Assembly (NCBI RefSeq): GCF_015234515.1
Contig: NZ_JADGMY010000025.1
Location: forward strand, 62,001-126,000
From: Cellulomonas sp.
Lineage (GTDB): Bacteria > Actinomycetota > Actinomycetes > Actinomycetales > Cellulomonadaceae
Length of the DNA stretch: 64,000 nucleotides
Reading direction: 5' to 3'
Below are positions 42,760-50,902 of the stretch, piece after piece. Under the pieces are notes generated by a model. That model worked only from the letters and a program-made list of their open reading frames with translations. It did no database searches and was not told the DNA's origin. The position numbers and the translations under genes are program-made. The stretch's first letter is position 1, and each line of letters opens with the position of its first letter.

Positions 42760-42802
42760 TTCCGCCGTCTGAAGTTGGCACGCGCCCCGCGCGCCCCCCA
42801 GA

Positions 42803-42823
42803 CTTGAGCGCGGCGGACTCAAG
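42803..42823. promoter_or_regulatory. HAIR operator 2 (HspR-binding)
   Basis: CTTGAG-N9-CTCAAG is a full HAIR-type inverted repeat 54 bp before the dnaK start. With operator 1 it gives two sites 64 bp apart, through which HspR, encoded by the fourth gene of the operon, should repress dnaK at normal temperature. Confidence 0.9.
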
Positions 42824-42876
42824 ACGTCCCGAACGACCGCAGTCGGAGCCCCTGGCTCCAGGAAGAAGGCACACAC

Positions 42877-44739
42877 ATGGCACGAGCAGTCGGCATCGAC
42901 CTCGGCACCACCAACTCCGTGGTCGCCACCCTCGAGGGCGGCGAGCCCACGGTCATCGCGAACGCGGAGGGGTCGCGCACGACTCCGTCCGTGGTCGCGT
43001 TCTCCAAGACCGGCGAGGTGCTCGTCGGTGAGGTCGCCAAGCGTCAGGCGGTCACCAACGTCGACCGCACCATCTCCTCGGTGAAGCGCCACATGGGCAC
43101 CGACTGGAGCGTGACGATCGACGACAAGAAGTACACGGCGCAGGAGATCAGCGCCCGTATCCTCGGCAAGCTCAAGCGCGACGCCGAGGCGTACCTGGGC
43201 GAGCCGGTCACGGACGCCGTCATCACGGTCCCGGCGTACTTCAACGACGCCGAGCGTCAGGCGACGAAGGACGCGGGCACCATCGCGGGCCTCAACGTCC
43301 TGCGCATCATCAACGAGCCCACCGCCGCGGCGCTCGCCTACGGGCTCGAGCGCGGCAAGGAGGACGAGAACATCCTCGTCTTCGACCTGGGTGGTGGCAC
43401 GTTCGACGTGTCCCTGCTGGAGGTCGGCAAGGACGACGACGGCTTCTCGACGATCGAGGTCCGCGCGACCGCCGGTGACAACCGCCTCGGCGGTGACGAC
43501 TGGGACGCCGCGATCGTGGCGCACCTGGTCACCGAGGTGAAGAACACCACGGGCGTCGACCTGTCGAAGGACAAGATCGCCCTGCAGCGTCTGCGTGAGG
43601 CGGCGGAGCAGGCCAAGAAGGAGCTGTCGTCCGCGACGAGCACCAACATCTCGCTGCAGTACCTCTCGATGAGCGAGAACGGCCCGATCCACCTGGACAC
43701 CAAGCTGACGCGCGCGCAGTTCCAGCAGATGACGCAGTCGCTGCTCGACCGCGTGAAGGCGCCGTTCCAGCAGGTCATCCGCGACGCGGGCATCTCCGTG
43801 AACGACATCGACCACGTGGTCCTCGTCGGCGGCTCGACCCGCATGCCGGCCGTCTCCGAGGTCGTCACGCAGCTCACGGGCGGCAAGGAGCCCAACAAGG
43901 GCGTCAACCCGGACGAGGTCGTGGCCGTCGGTGCCGCGCTGCAGGCCGGCGTCATGAAGGGCGACCGCAAGGACGTCCTGCTCATCGACGTGACCCCGCT
44001 GTCCCTGGGCATCGAGACCAAGGGTGGCGTGATGACCAAGCTCATCGAGCGCAACACGGCCATCCCCACCAAGCGCTCGGAGATCTTCTCCACGGCCGAG
44101 GACAACCAGCCGTCCGTCCTTATCCAGGTGTTCCAGGGTGAGCGCGAGTTCGCCCGGGACAACAAGCCGCTCGGCACCTTCGAGCTCACCGGCATCGCGC
44201 CGGCGCCGCGGGGCATGCCGCAGATCGAGGTCACGTTCGACATCGACGCGAACGGCATCGTGCACGTGTCCGCCAAGGACCGCGGCACGGGCAAGGAGCA
44301 GTCGATGACGATCACCGGTGGCTCGGCCCTCCCCAAGGAGGACATCGACCGCATGGTGAAGGACGCCGAGGAGCACGCCGCCGAGGACAAGAAGCGCCGC
44401 GAGGAGGCCGAGACCCGCAACACCGCGGAGCAGCTCGTCTACCAGACGGAGAAGCTGCTGGCCGACAACGGCGACAAGCTCACGGACGACGTGAAGGGCG
44501 AGGTCGGCGGCGCCGTGACGGAGCTGAAGACCGCGCTCGAGGGCACGGACGTCGAGGCCATCAAGGCCAAGCACGCCGCCCTGCTCACGGCGAGCCAGAA
44601 GATCGGCGAGGCGCTGTACGCCAACCAGGCCGCCAACCCGGCCGGTGACGGCGCCCCCGCGGCCGACGCGGGCTCGACGACCTCCGACGAGGACGTCGTC
44701 GACGCCGAGATCGTGGACGACGAGGACGACAAGAAGTGA
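42877..44739 (+). CDS. dnaK: Molecular chaperone DnaK (Hsp70)
   Basis: A complete 620-residue Hsp70. The ATPase domain starts [14 protein letters not shown] and shows [31 protein letters not shown] and [12 protein letters not shown]. The substrate domain has [13 protein letters not shown] and [15 protein letters not shown]. The tail is Ala/Asp-rich and acidic, ending in DDEDDKK. It refolds proteins together with the DnaJ and GrpE encoded next. Codon usage is strongly biased to G/C at third positions, as for a highly expressed gene. Two HAIR operators precede it, and its stop overlaps grpE (GTGA). Confidence 0.99.
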   Translation: MARAVGIDLGTTNSVVATLEGGEPTVIANAEGSRTTPSVVAFSKTGEVLVGEVAKRQAVTNVDRTISSVKRHMGTDWSVTIDDKKYTAQEISARILGKLKRDAEAYLGEPVTDAVITVPAYFNDAERQATKDAGTIAGLNVLRIINEPTAAALAYGLERGKEDENILVFDLGGGTFDVSLLEVGKDDDGFSTIEVRATAGDNRLGGDDWDAAIVAHLVTEVKNTTGVDLSKDKIALQRLREAAEQAKKELSSATSTNISLQYLSMSENGPIHLDTKLTRAQFQQMTQSLLDRVKAPFQQVIRDAGISVNDIDHVVLVGGSTRMPAVSEVVTQLTGGKEPNKGVNPDEVVAVGAALQAGVMKGDRKDVLLIDVTPLSLGIETKGGVMTKLIERNTAIPTKRSEIFSTAEDNQPSVLIQVFQGEREFARDNKPLGTFELTGIAPAPRGMPQIEVTFDIDANGIVHVSAKDRGTGKEQSMTITGGSALPKEDIDRMVKDAEEHAAEDKKRREEAETRNTAEQLVYQTEKLLADNGDKLTDDVKGEVGGAVTELKTALEGTDVEAIKAKHAALLTASQKIGEALYANQAANPAGDGAPAADAGSTTSDEDVVDAEIVDDEDDKK

Positions 44740-45365
44740 CCGAGGATCGACCCCAGGCAGGGACGCCGGAACCCGAGGAGAACCCTCGCGTGACCGACAA
44801 GCGCCGCGTCGACCCGGAGACGGGCGAGCTGCGCGAGCCGACGCCCGAGGAGGCCGTGCTGGCCGAGGCCGAGCACGTCACCTCCGAGGCCGAGGAGTCG
44901 GTCGTCCTGGAGGGTCTCGTCCAGGCGGAGAAGCTGGCGGCCGAGCGGCTCGAGGACCTGCAGCGCGCCCAGGCGGCGCACTACAACCTCGAGCAGCAGT
45001 ACAACGCGTACGTGAAGCGGTCCAAGGCCGAGGCCCTGGCCGCCCACGACCGCGGGGTCGCCACGGTCGGCGAGGCGCTCATCCCGGTGCTCGACGACAT
45101 CGAGCTGAGCCGCCGGCACGGCGACCTCACCGGACCGTTCGCGTCGATCGCCGAGAAGCTGGAGTCCACGCTGCAGCGGCTCGGGATCGAGCGGTACGGC
45201 GAGGTCGGGGAGACGTTCGACCCGGCCGTCCACGAGGCGCTCATGCACGGGCACTCGGCGGACGTCACCGAGCCCACGGTGCAGCAGGTGCTGCAGCCCG
45301 GCTACCGCACGCCGGGCCGGATCCTGCGGGCCGCGCGCGTCGCGGTCGTGGACCCGGAGGCCTGA
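44736..45365 (+). CDS. grpE: Nucleotide exchange factor GrpE
   Basis: A 209-residue GrpE. The N-terminus is a disordered acidic region with a long coiled-coil helix ([20 protein letters not shown]). The family motif [11 protein letters not shown] begins the four-helix part, and the C-terminal beta-wing contains [19 protein letters not shown] and [18 protein letters not shown]. It releases ADP from DnaK. The GTG start is coupled to dnaK by a 4-bp overlap. Confidence 0.97.
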   Translation: MTEDRPQAGTPEPEENPRVTDKRRVDPETGELREPTPEEAVLAEAEHVTSEAEESVVLEGLVQAEKLAAERLEDLQRAQAAHYNLEQQYNAYVKRSKAEALAAHDRGVATVGEALIPVLDDIELSRRHGDLTGPFASIAEKLESTLQRLGIERYGEVGETFDPAVHEALMHGHSADVTEPTVQQVLQPGYRTPGRILRAARVAVVDPEA

Positions 45366-45397
45366 GTACCAGCATCATCAGCACCACGCACGCAGAC

Positions 45398-45426
45398 GGG
45401 CGGCGGCCGAGCACCGGCCGCCGCCC
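45398..45426 (+). terminator. Hairpin between grpE and dnaJ
   Basis: GGGCGGCGGCCG and CGGCCGCCGCCC form a perfect 12-bp stem around AGCAC. There is no T-run after it. It may be a partial terminator or an mRNA-processing/stability element that lowers dnaJ-hspR relative to dnaK-grpE. Confidence 0.6.
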
Positions 45427-45495
45427 CTGCGGCACCTGGATCGTTGGGAGCACGACCACGGACACGCACAGCACGACGAACCGGAGGGAGGCGCC

Positions 45496-46485
45496 GTGAC
45501 CGGACAGGACTGGATCGAGAAGGACTTCTACGCCGTGCTCGGCGTCACCAAGGACGCCGACGCGACGGCGATCAAGAAGGCGTACCGCAAGCTCGCGCGC
45601 CAGCTGCACCCGGACCAGAACCCGGGTGACGCGGCAGCCGAGGCGCGGTTCAAGGACATCGGCGAGGCGTACGCGGTCCTGTCGGACCCCGAGCAGCGCC
45701 AGCAGTACGACCAGCTGCGTGCCATGGCCGGTGGCGCCCGCTTCACCGCGGGCGGCCGGGGCGGCGGCACCGCCGGCTTCGAGGACGTCTTCGGCGGCAT
45801 GTTCGGTGGCGGTGCCAACGGCCCCGGCGGGCGCGTGCGCTACTCGACGGGCGGCGCCGGCGGCGCGGGCTTCGAGGACATCCTCGGCGGGCTCTTCGGC
45901 GGGGGCGGCCCCGGGTTCGGTGCCACGCGCGGCCCGCAGCCGGGCGCGGACCTCACGGCGTCGACGACGCTGCCGTTCCGCACCGCGGTCGAGGGCTCGA
46001 CGATCTCGCTGTCCGTCGAGGGCCGCACCGTCAACGCCCGCATCCCCGCGGGCGTGCGCGACGGGCAGAAGATCCGGCTGCGCGGCAAGGGGCGCCCCGG
46101 CGACCCCGGTGCGCCTGCCGGCGACCTCGTCATCACCGTGCACGTCGAGCCGCACCCCGTGTTCACGCTCGACGGCACCAACCTGCGCGTGACGGTCCCG
46201 ATCGCGTTCGACGAGGCTGCCCTCGGCGCGACGATCGAGGTTCCGACGCTCGACGGCTCGACCGTGCGGGTCAAGGTGCCCGCGGGCACGCCGTCCGGCC
46301 GGACGCTGCGCGTCAAGGGCAAGGGCGTCGCGACCTCGAAGGGCACGGGTGACCTGCTCGTCAACGTGCAGGTCGTCGTCCCGCAGAAGCTGTCGGCGGC
46401 CGCCAAGGAGGCCGTGCAGGCGTTCGGCATCGCGACGTCCGGCCAGGACGTGCGCGCCGACCTCATGGCGCAGGCGCGGCGCTGA
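45496..46485 (+). CDS. dnaJ: DnaJ-family co-chaperone without zinc finger
   Basis: A 329-residue J-protein. The J domain ([17 protein letters not shown]) includes the HPD motif in [10 protein letters not shown], and a Gly/Phe-rich region follows. The two C-terminal substrate-binding subdomains are present, but there is no CxxCxGxG cysteine-rich region, so it is of CbpA/type II architecture. It stimulates DnaK ATP hydrolysis. A GTG start with GGAGGG upstream follows a 130-bp spacer containing the hairpin. The gene order makes it the operon's main J-protein. Confidence 0.95.
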   Translation: MTGQDWIEKDFYAVLGVTKDADATAIKKAYRKLARQLHPDQNPGDAAAEARFKDIGEAYAVLSDPEQRQQYDQLRAMAGGARFTAGGRGGGTAGFEDVFGGMFGGGANGPGGRVRYSTGGAGGAGFEDILGGLFGGGGPGFGATRGPQPGADLTASTTLPFRTAVEGSTISLSVEGRTVNARIPAGVRDGQKIRLRGKGRPGDPGAPAGDLVITVHVEPHPVFTLDGTNLRVTVPIAFDEAALGATIEVPTLDGSTVRVKVPAGTPSGRTLRVKGKGVATSKGTGDLLVNVQVVVPQKLSAAAKEAVQAFGIATSGQDVRADLMAQARR

Positions 46486-46527
46486 CCCGGTGACCGGACC
46501 GCAGGAGCGAGAAGGGCGGGAGGTGTG

Positions 46528-46953
46528 ATGGACGAGGACGCGAAGGTCTACGCGATCTCGGACGCCGCGGAGCTCGCGGGCATGCACCCGCAGACCCTGC
46601 GCCAGTACGACCGCCTGGGTCTGGTCCGCCCCGCCCGCACGCGCGGGCGGGGTCGCCGGTACTCGATGCACGACATCCAGCTGCTGCGCGAGGTGCAGCG
46701 CCTCTCCCACGAGGAGGGCGTGAACCTGGCCGGCATCAAGCGGGTCCTCGAGCTGGAGGAGGAGGTCCGGGCGATGCGCCGACAGGTCGAGTTCCTGCGC
46801 ACGCTCGTCGACCCGCGTCGGCGGGTGTTCCGCGCCGACCCGACGGGCAACGTCGTGGCCGACCGGCTGCGCCCGCTGGCGGAGGCCGACCCGCCGCGGC
46901 GTCCCCGCTGGGTGCCGCGTCAGCTCACGTCCGGCCCGACCCGCCGCAGCTGA
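46528..46953 (+). CDS. hspR: Heat-shock repressor HspR (MerR family)
   Basis: A 141-residue MerR-type regulator. The winged HTH reads YAISDAAELAGMHPQTLRQY DRLGL (shown with a break), with wing RTRGRGRRYSMHDIQLL and dimer helix LELEEEVRAMRRQVEFL. HspR binds HAIR repeats with DnaK as co-repressor, and the two HAIR sites upstream of dnaK close the feedback loop. An overlapping GTG one codon upstream is an equally possible start. It is the last gene of the operon. Confidence 0.96.
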   Translation: MDEDAKVYAISDAAELAGMHPQTLRQYDRLGLVRPARTRGRGRRYSMHDIQLLREVQRLSHEEGVNLAGIKRVLELEEEVRAMRRQVEFLRTLVDPRRRVFRADPTGNVVADRLRPLAEADPPRRPRWVPRQLTSGPTRRS

Positions 46954-47095
46954 CCCCGGGCCACGCCCCCTGGGTCGAGCGCGGTACACCGCCCCCCCGA
47001 GCGCGGTACTCGTTTCTGCCGCCCTCGGCTGTCTTCTGTCGCGTTCGGCGGGTCGGCGGGCCCTGGGCCGGACGGGTGACAGTCGACCGCAGCGG

Positions 47096-47112
47096 TTGTC
47101 CGATTCGGACAA
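47096..47112. promoter_or_regulatory. Perfect palindrome upstream of the FtsH-like gene
   Basis: TTGTCCGA-T-TCGGACAA is a perfect 8-bp inverted repeat with one central base, 81 bp before the start of the AAA protease gene. The position suits an operator. The regulator is unknown. The half-site TTGTCCG also occurs in the dispersed hairpin repeats. Confidence 0.55.
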
Positions 47113-47192
47113 TCCGGACCACGATGGCGGAACCACCGCGGATGCGGCGGCCGGGCCCCCGCGCGGACGTCGCCTGACGAAGGGGTCTGCCC

Positions 47193-49046
47193 GTGACCGA
47201 CGCCCCCGCACGCCCCCAGCTCGGCGCGCACGACATCGCCGTCGACCGTGAGCGGGTGCGTCGTCGGCGCGTGATCCGGGTGTGCCTGGTCGTGCTCGCC
47301 CTCGAGGCGTACGTGGTGTGGTCGGCCCTGACCGGCCGCCCGCTGCTCGTGCTGCCGGACGTCGACCCGTTGGTCGTCGCGCCCGTCCTGTTCTTCGTCG
47401 CGCTGATCGCGCTGCTCGTGGGGACCCAGGTGGGCGCCGGGCGCTCGCCGCACGTCACGTACCGGCCGGAGCAGGTCGACGTCACGCTCGACGACGTGGT
47501 CGGCATCGACCCGATCGTCGACGACGTGCGCCGCTCCATCGACCTGTTCCAGACGCACCGCCGCTTCGCCGACCAGATGGGTGGCACGCCCCGGCGCGGC
47601 ATCCTCTTCGAGGGCCCGCCCGGGACGGGCAAGACGCTGACCGCCAAGGCGATGGCCGCCGAGGCGGGCGTGCCGTTCCTGTTCGTCTCCGCGACGAGCT
47701 TCCAGTCGATGTACTACGGCGCGACAGCCCGCAAGATCCGTACGTACTTCAAGGCGCTGCGCACCGCCGCCCGCAAGGAGGGTGGCGCGATCGGGTTCAT
47801 CGAGGAGATCGACGCGATCGCACTGCGTCGTGGCGGCCTGCTGGGGGCGGACCCGACCGCCGCGTTCGTCGCGCTGCCCTCCCCGTCGGCGATGCTGGCG
47901 GGTCAGGGCACCGGGGTCGTGCGCAACGCGATGATCTCCGAGGGCACGGGTGGCGTGGTCAACGAGCTGCTGGTGCAGATGCAGTCGTTCGACGAGCCCG
48001 TGGGCTCCGACAAGCTGTACAACCGGCTGGTCGCCGCGGTGAACCTGCTGCTGCCGTCGCACCGCCAGCTCATGCAGCGCCGCCCGACGCGCGCCCCGAT
48101 CCTGCTCATCGCCGCGACCAACCGTGCGGACCACCTCGACCCGGCGCTGCTGCGCCCGGGCCGCTTCGACCGGCGGCTCACGTTCAACCCGCCGGACGCG
48201 CACGGGCGCCGCGCGCTCGTCGACCACTTCCTCGCCCGGCGCTCCCACCACCCCGAGCTCGACGAGCCCGCGGTCCGTGACCGGGTCGCCGCCGCCACCA
48301 GCGGCTGGACGCCCGTGATGGTCGAGCACCTGCTGGACGAGGCCCTCGTCAACGCGCTGCGCCGCGGTGACGACGCGATGTCGTTCGTCGACGTCGAGCA
48401 GGCGCGCATCACCGAGCTCGTCGGGCTGGGCCACCCGGTCACGTACACGAAGGGCGAGCGCGACCTCATCGCGACGCACGAGGCCGGGCACGCCGTCACG
48501 GCGTGGCTCGTCGCGCCCAACCGCAACCTCGAGGTCCTGACGATCGTCAAGCGCGGCTCGGCGCTGGGCCTGCTCGCGCACGGGGACTGCGAGGAGGTCT
48601 ACACCCACACGCAGTACGACCTGCGGGCGCTCGTGCAGATCGCCATGGGCGGGTGGGTCGCGGAGGAGCTGTTCTTCGGTCAGACGACCACGGGGCCGGC
48701 CTCCGACCTCGCGGCGGCCACGCGGACGGCGGCGCAGATGGTCGGTGCGGCGGGCATGACGGGGTCGCTGGTGTCGTTCGCGGCGACCGACCGCGACCTG
48801 GTCTCCGCGGTGATCGGGGACCAGGCGGCGAGGGCGCAGCTGGAGGAGGTCCTCGACAGCGCGCGGGGCACCGTGCGGCGGCTGCTCGCGAGCAACCGGG
48901 ACCTCGTCGAGGCGCTGCGCGACGCGCTGCTGGAGCGGCACGAGCTGGTGGGCGAGGAGATCACGTCGGTGCTCGAGAAGGCCGTGAGCGCGCGGCCCGA
49001 CGGGGTCCGCCCGGTGTCGCCCGGCGAGCACCTGCGGATCGCCTGA
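47193..49046 (+). CDS. FtsH-like membrane AAA protease (M41)
   Basis: A 617-residue protein. Two N-terminal transmembrane segments (VIRVCLVVLALEAYVVW and VVAPVLFFVALIALLVG) lack the long periplasmic domain of true FtsH. The AAA domain has Walker A EGPPGTGKT, Walker B GFIEEIDAI (first Asp replaced by Glu), an insertion of ~80 residues, sensor TNRADHLDP and the Arg finger RPGRFDR. The M41 protease domain has H429-E-A-G-H433 and a third zinc ligand near D505 (GPASDLAAA). It presumably degrades membrane or misfolded proteins, next to the heat-shock operon. It is distinct from canonical FtsH, which has a fuller second region of homology. Confidence 0.88.
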   Translation: MTDAPARPQLGAHDIAVDRERVRRRRVIRVCLVVLALEAYVVWSALTGRPLLVLPDVDPLVVAPVLFFVALIALLVGTQVGAGRSPHVTYRPEQVDVTLDDVVGIDPIVDDVRRSIDLFQTHRRFADQMGGTPRRGILFEGPPGTGKTLTAKAMAAEAGVPFLFVSATSFQSMYYGATARKIRTYFKALRTAARKEGGAIGFIEEIDAIALRRGGLLGADPTAAFVALPSPSAMLAGQGTGVVRNAMISEGTGGVVNELLVQMQSFDEPVGSDKLYNRLVAAVNLLLPSHRQLMQRRPTRAPILLIAATNRADHLDPALLRPGRFDRRLTFNPPDAHGRRALVDHFLARRSHHPELDEPAVRDRVAAATSGWTPVMVEHLLDEALVNALRRGDDAMSFVDVEQARITELVGLGHPVTYTKGERDLIATHEAGHAVTAWLVAPNRNLEVLTIVKRGSALGLLAHGDCEEVYTHTQYDLRALVQIAMGGWVAEELFFGQTTTGPASDLAAATRTAAQMVGAAGMTGSLVSFAATDRDLVSAVIGDQAARAQLEEVLDSARGTVRRLLASNRDLVEALRDALLERHELVGEEITSVLEKAVSARPDGVRPVSPGEHLRIA

Positions 49047-49186
49047 CCGGTGGTCACCCGTCGGGGCGTACGGCCTGGTCCGCAAGGGGGACTAGGTCCT
49101 AGGGGCGCGTCCAGATCGTGAGACGATAGCGGTGCCGGTGACCCCGGCACCTCGTACTCATCGCACTCACAAGGAGCGTTACCGCC

Positions 49187-49414
49187 GTGTCCGCCGTCAC
49201 CTGGCATCGTCGTCCGACGACCGCCGCCCTGCCCCTGCGCACCCGCCTGCGCCACCTCAACGAGACCATCCGCTGGGCCCCCGCCCCGTACTTCGAGGGC
49301 ACCCCCCGCCAGCGCCTGCGTTACGTCGGCTACGTCCTGGGCTCGATGCTCGCCTGGGCCGTCGGCGGACTGGTCGTCGTCGCGGCCCTCGGCCGCGCGC
49401 TCACGTCGTTCTGA
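49187..49414 (+). CDS. Small single-helix membrane protein
   Basis: A 75-residue protein with an amphipathic/basic N-terminus and one C-terminal hydrophobic helix (YVLGSMLAWAVGGLVVVAAL). An AAGGAG Shine-Dalgarno lies 8-12 bp before the GTG. No family is recognised. It is followed at once by a strong terminator hairpin, which supports it as a real short transcription unit. Confidence 0.66.
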   Translation: MSAVTWHRRPTTAALPLRTRLRHLNETIRWAPAPYFEGTPRQRLRYVGYVLGSMLAWAVGGLVVVAALGRALTSF

Positions 49415-49421
49415 GCCCAGC

Positions 49422-49463
49422 GGACCGTGCCGGGCGCGCGACGACGCGCACCCGGCACGGTCC
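49422..49463 (+). terminator. Rho-independent-type hairpin
   Basis: GGACCGTGCCGGG and CCCGGCACGGTCC form a perfect 13-bp stem, extended inward by near-complementary CGCGCG/CGCGCA. It follows the small membrane-protein stop by 8 bp. Confidence 0.75.
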
Positions 49464-50041
49464 CGGCCGGACGCCCTGGGCCGAGCGCGCACCCGGAGAA
49501 GGGACCCGACCGGCGGCCTGCTGCCGGCTGTCGGGACCGCCGAGCGCGTCTCCGTCCGCTTCTCTCCGTGTGATCCGCGCCCTCTGCCGGGGTGTCGCCG
49601 CGCGACGCGCCGGAGCGCCCGTCGCGACATAGCGGACAGGGCGCCCGAATCGCCTGTGGACGGGCATGGGGACGACACGCCCTGCCCTGTGCACGCTCAT
49701 GTGGGCGGTCGCGGCGTGTCGTGTGGCGGCCCGGCGTCCTCGCACGTCAGGGGGCCTTGTCGGTGTCCACAGGTAGTGTGCGACCAAGCCCACAGGGTGA
49801 AGAACGACACGGGTGTAACACAACACTTAGTAGTGACTTGCGCTGTCAGACCCCAGGTGTAGTGTCTACGCAGACGGCTCGCCCCGAAGTACAGGGATGT
49901 CACGCGGGCCTCGTCAGCAGGTCGGAAGGTTCCTCCCGGGGGCCTCACGACGGGCCGACGAGGGCGACGCGGGCACCCGGCCCCCGGGTGACGCGGCCGC
50001 CATGGCGAACACACACAGACCACGAGCTCGGGGGAGCAGAC
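49464..50041. other. Long leader/intergenic region before nrdH
   Basis: This stretch has no convincing gene. Its AT content rises around 49760-49870, where the nrd promoter and the candidate NrdR boxes lie. About 175 bp then separate the boxes from nrdH, leaving a sizeable 5' leader. I do not recognise a cobalamin riboswitch core in it, which agrees with a class Ib (cobalamin-independent) operon. Confidence 0.5.
49818..49865. promoter_or_regulatory. Candidate NrdR-box pair
   Basis: ACACAACACTTAGTAG at 49818 matches about 12 of 16 positions of the NrdR-box consensus (ACACwAyATmTwGTGT). The second site at 49850-49865 keeps the right half (TAGTGT). Their starts are 32 bp apart, the spacing of paired NrdR boxes. 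The pair lies in the AT-richer part upstream of nrdH. It would let NrdR repress the reductase operon when dATP is abundant. Confidence 0.5.
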
Positions 50042-50287
50042 ATGACCATCACGGTGTACAGCAAGCCGGCCTGCGTCCAGTGCACGGCGACGTACCGCGC
50101 CCTCGACAAGCTCGGCCACGACTACACGGTCGTCGACATCTCGGAGGACGCCGACGCGCGTGACTACGTCATGTCGCTCGGTCACCTCCAGGCGCCCGTC
50201 GTCGTCGTCGGCGGGGAGAACTGGTCGGGCTACCGCCCCGACCGCATCAAGGCACTCGCGGAGAAGCTGGCGACGCAGGTCGCCTGA
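50042..50287 (+). CDS. nrdH: Glutaredoxin-like NrdH-redoxin
   Basis: An 81-residue NrdH. The redox site is CVQC in VYSKPACVQCTATYRALD, and the C-terminal motif WSGYRPDRIKAL is diagnostic of NrdH. It reduces the class Ib ribonucleotide reductase NrdE with electrons from thioredoxin reductase. It is first in the nrdH-nrdI-nrdE-(HEG)-nrdF operon. The ATG is the start, after a long leader. Confidence 0.97.
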   Translation: MTITVYSKPACVQCTATYRALDKLGHDYTVVDISEDADARDYVMSLGHLQAPVVVVGGENWSGYRPDRIKALAEKLATQVA

Positions 50288-50323
50288 CGTCGGCGGGCCT
50301 CACGGTCCGCCGCCCCGCACGCC

Positions 50324-50359
50324 CCGGGCCGACGCATGGCTCACGCCGCGTCGGCCCGG
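50324..50359 (+). terminator. Hairpin between nrdH and nrdI
   Basis: CCGGGCCGACGC and GCGTCGGCCCGG make a perfect 12-bp stem with a 12-nt loop in the 198-bp nrdH-nrdI spacer. There is no U-tract. It could attenuate transcription or protect nrdH mRNA, making more NrdH than NrdIEF. Confidence 0.55.
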
Positions 50360-50485
50360 CGGGCAATCGAGAACAGGCCGGCCGGCGCCGCGAGGCGCCG
50401 GTCGATCTGCACCCGTAGCGATCGAGGACCCGGCGCGTCCGAGGTCCGGTCGATCACCGCAGGTCGCGGGGGAAGGAGTCAGGCC

Positions 50486-50902
50486 GTGACACAGCTCGTC
50501 TACTTCTCCTCAGCGTCAGACAACACGCACCGCTTCGTCCAGAAGCTCGGACTGTCGGCGCAGCGCATCCCGCTGCGGCCGGCCGACGGGTTCCTGCGCG
50601 TCAGCGAGCCGTACGTGCTCGTCGTCCCCACGTACGGCGGGGGCAACGAAGGGGGCGCGGTACCGCGTCAGGTCGTCAAGTTCCTCAACGACGAGGACAA
50701 CCGTGCGCTGATCCGCGGCGTCATCGCGGCCGGCAACACGAACTTCGGAGAGGCGTACTGCATCGCGGGCGACATCGTGGCCGCGAAGTGCCACGTGCCG
50801 TACCTGTACGCCTTCGAGCTCATGGGAACCACTGAGGACGTCAACCGCGTCCGCGAGGGATTGGGAAGATTTTGGCAGCGACAGTCACAGATACCCGCGT
50901 AG
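50486..50902 (+). CDS. nrdI: NrdI flavodoxin-like RNR activator
   Basis: A 138-residue NrdI. It starts [16 protein letters not shown] (flavin phosphate loop) and has [37 protein letters not shown] and [14 protein letters not shown]. NrdI supplies superoxide to assemble the Mn(III)2-tyrosyl radical of NrdF. The GTG start follows GGAAGGAG. Its 3' end overlaps the nrdE start by ~30 bp. Confidence 0.97.
   Translation: MTQLVYFSSASDNTHRFVQKLGLSAQRIPLRPADGFLRVSEPYVLVVPTYGGGNEGGAVPRQVVKFLNDEDNRALIRGVIAAGNTNFGEAYCIAGDIVAAKCHVPYLYAFELMGTTEDVNRVREGLGRFWQRQSQIPA

Noticed and set aside
42679..44574. Long antisense reading frame opposite dnaK (631 codons)
   Set aside because: It mirrors the dnaK codon pattern (high-GC third positions create open antisense frames), is full of Arg/Leu/Val low-complexity text, and has no motif.
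46920..49085. 721-codon antisense frame opposite the FtsH-like gene
   Set aside because: Low-complexity Arg/Gly/His text; the sense frame encodes all AAA and protease motifs.
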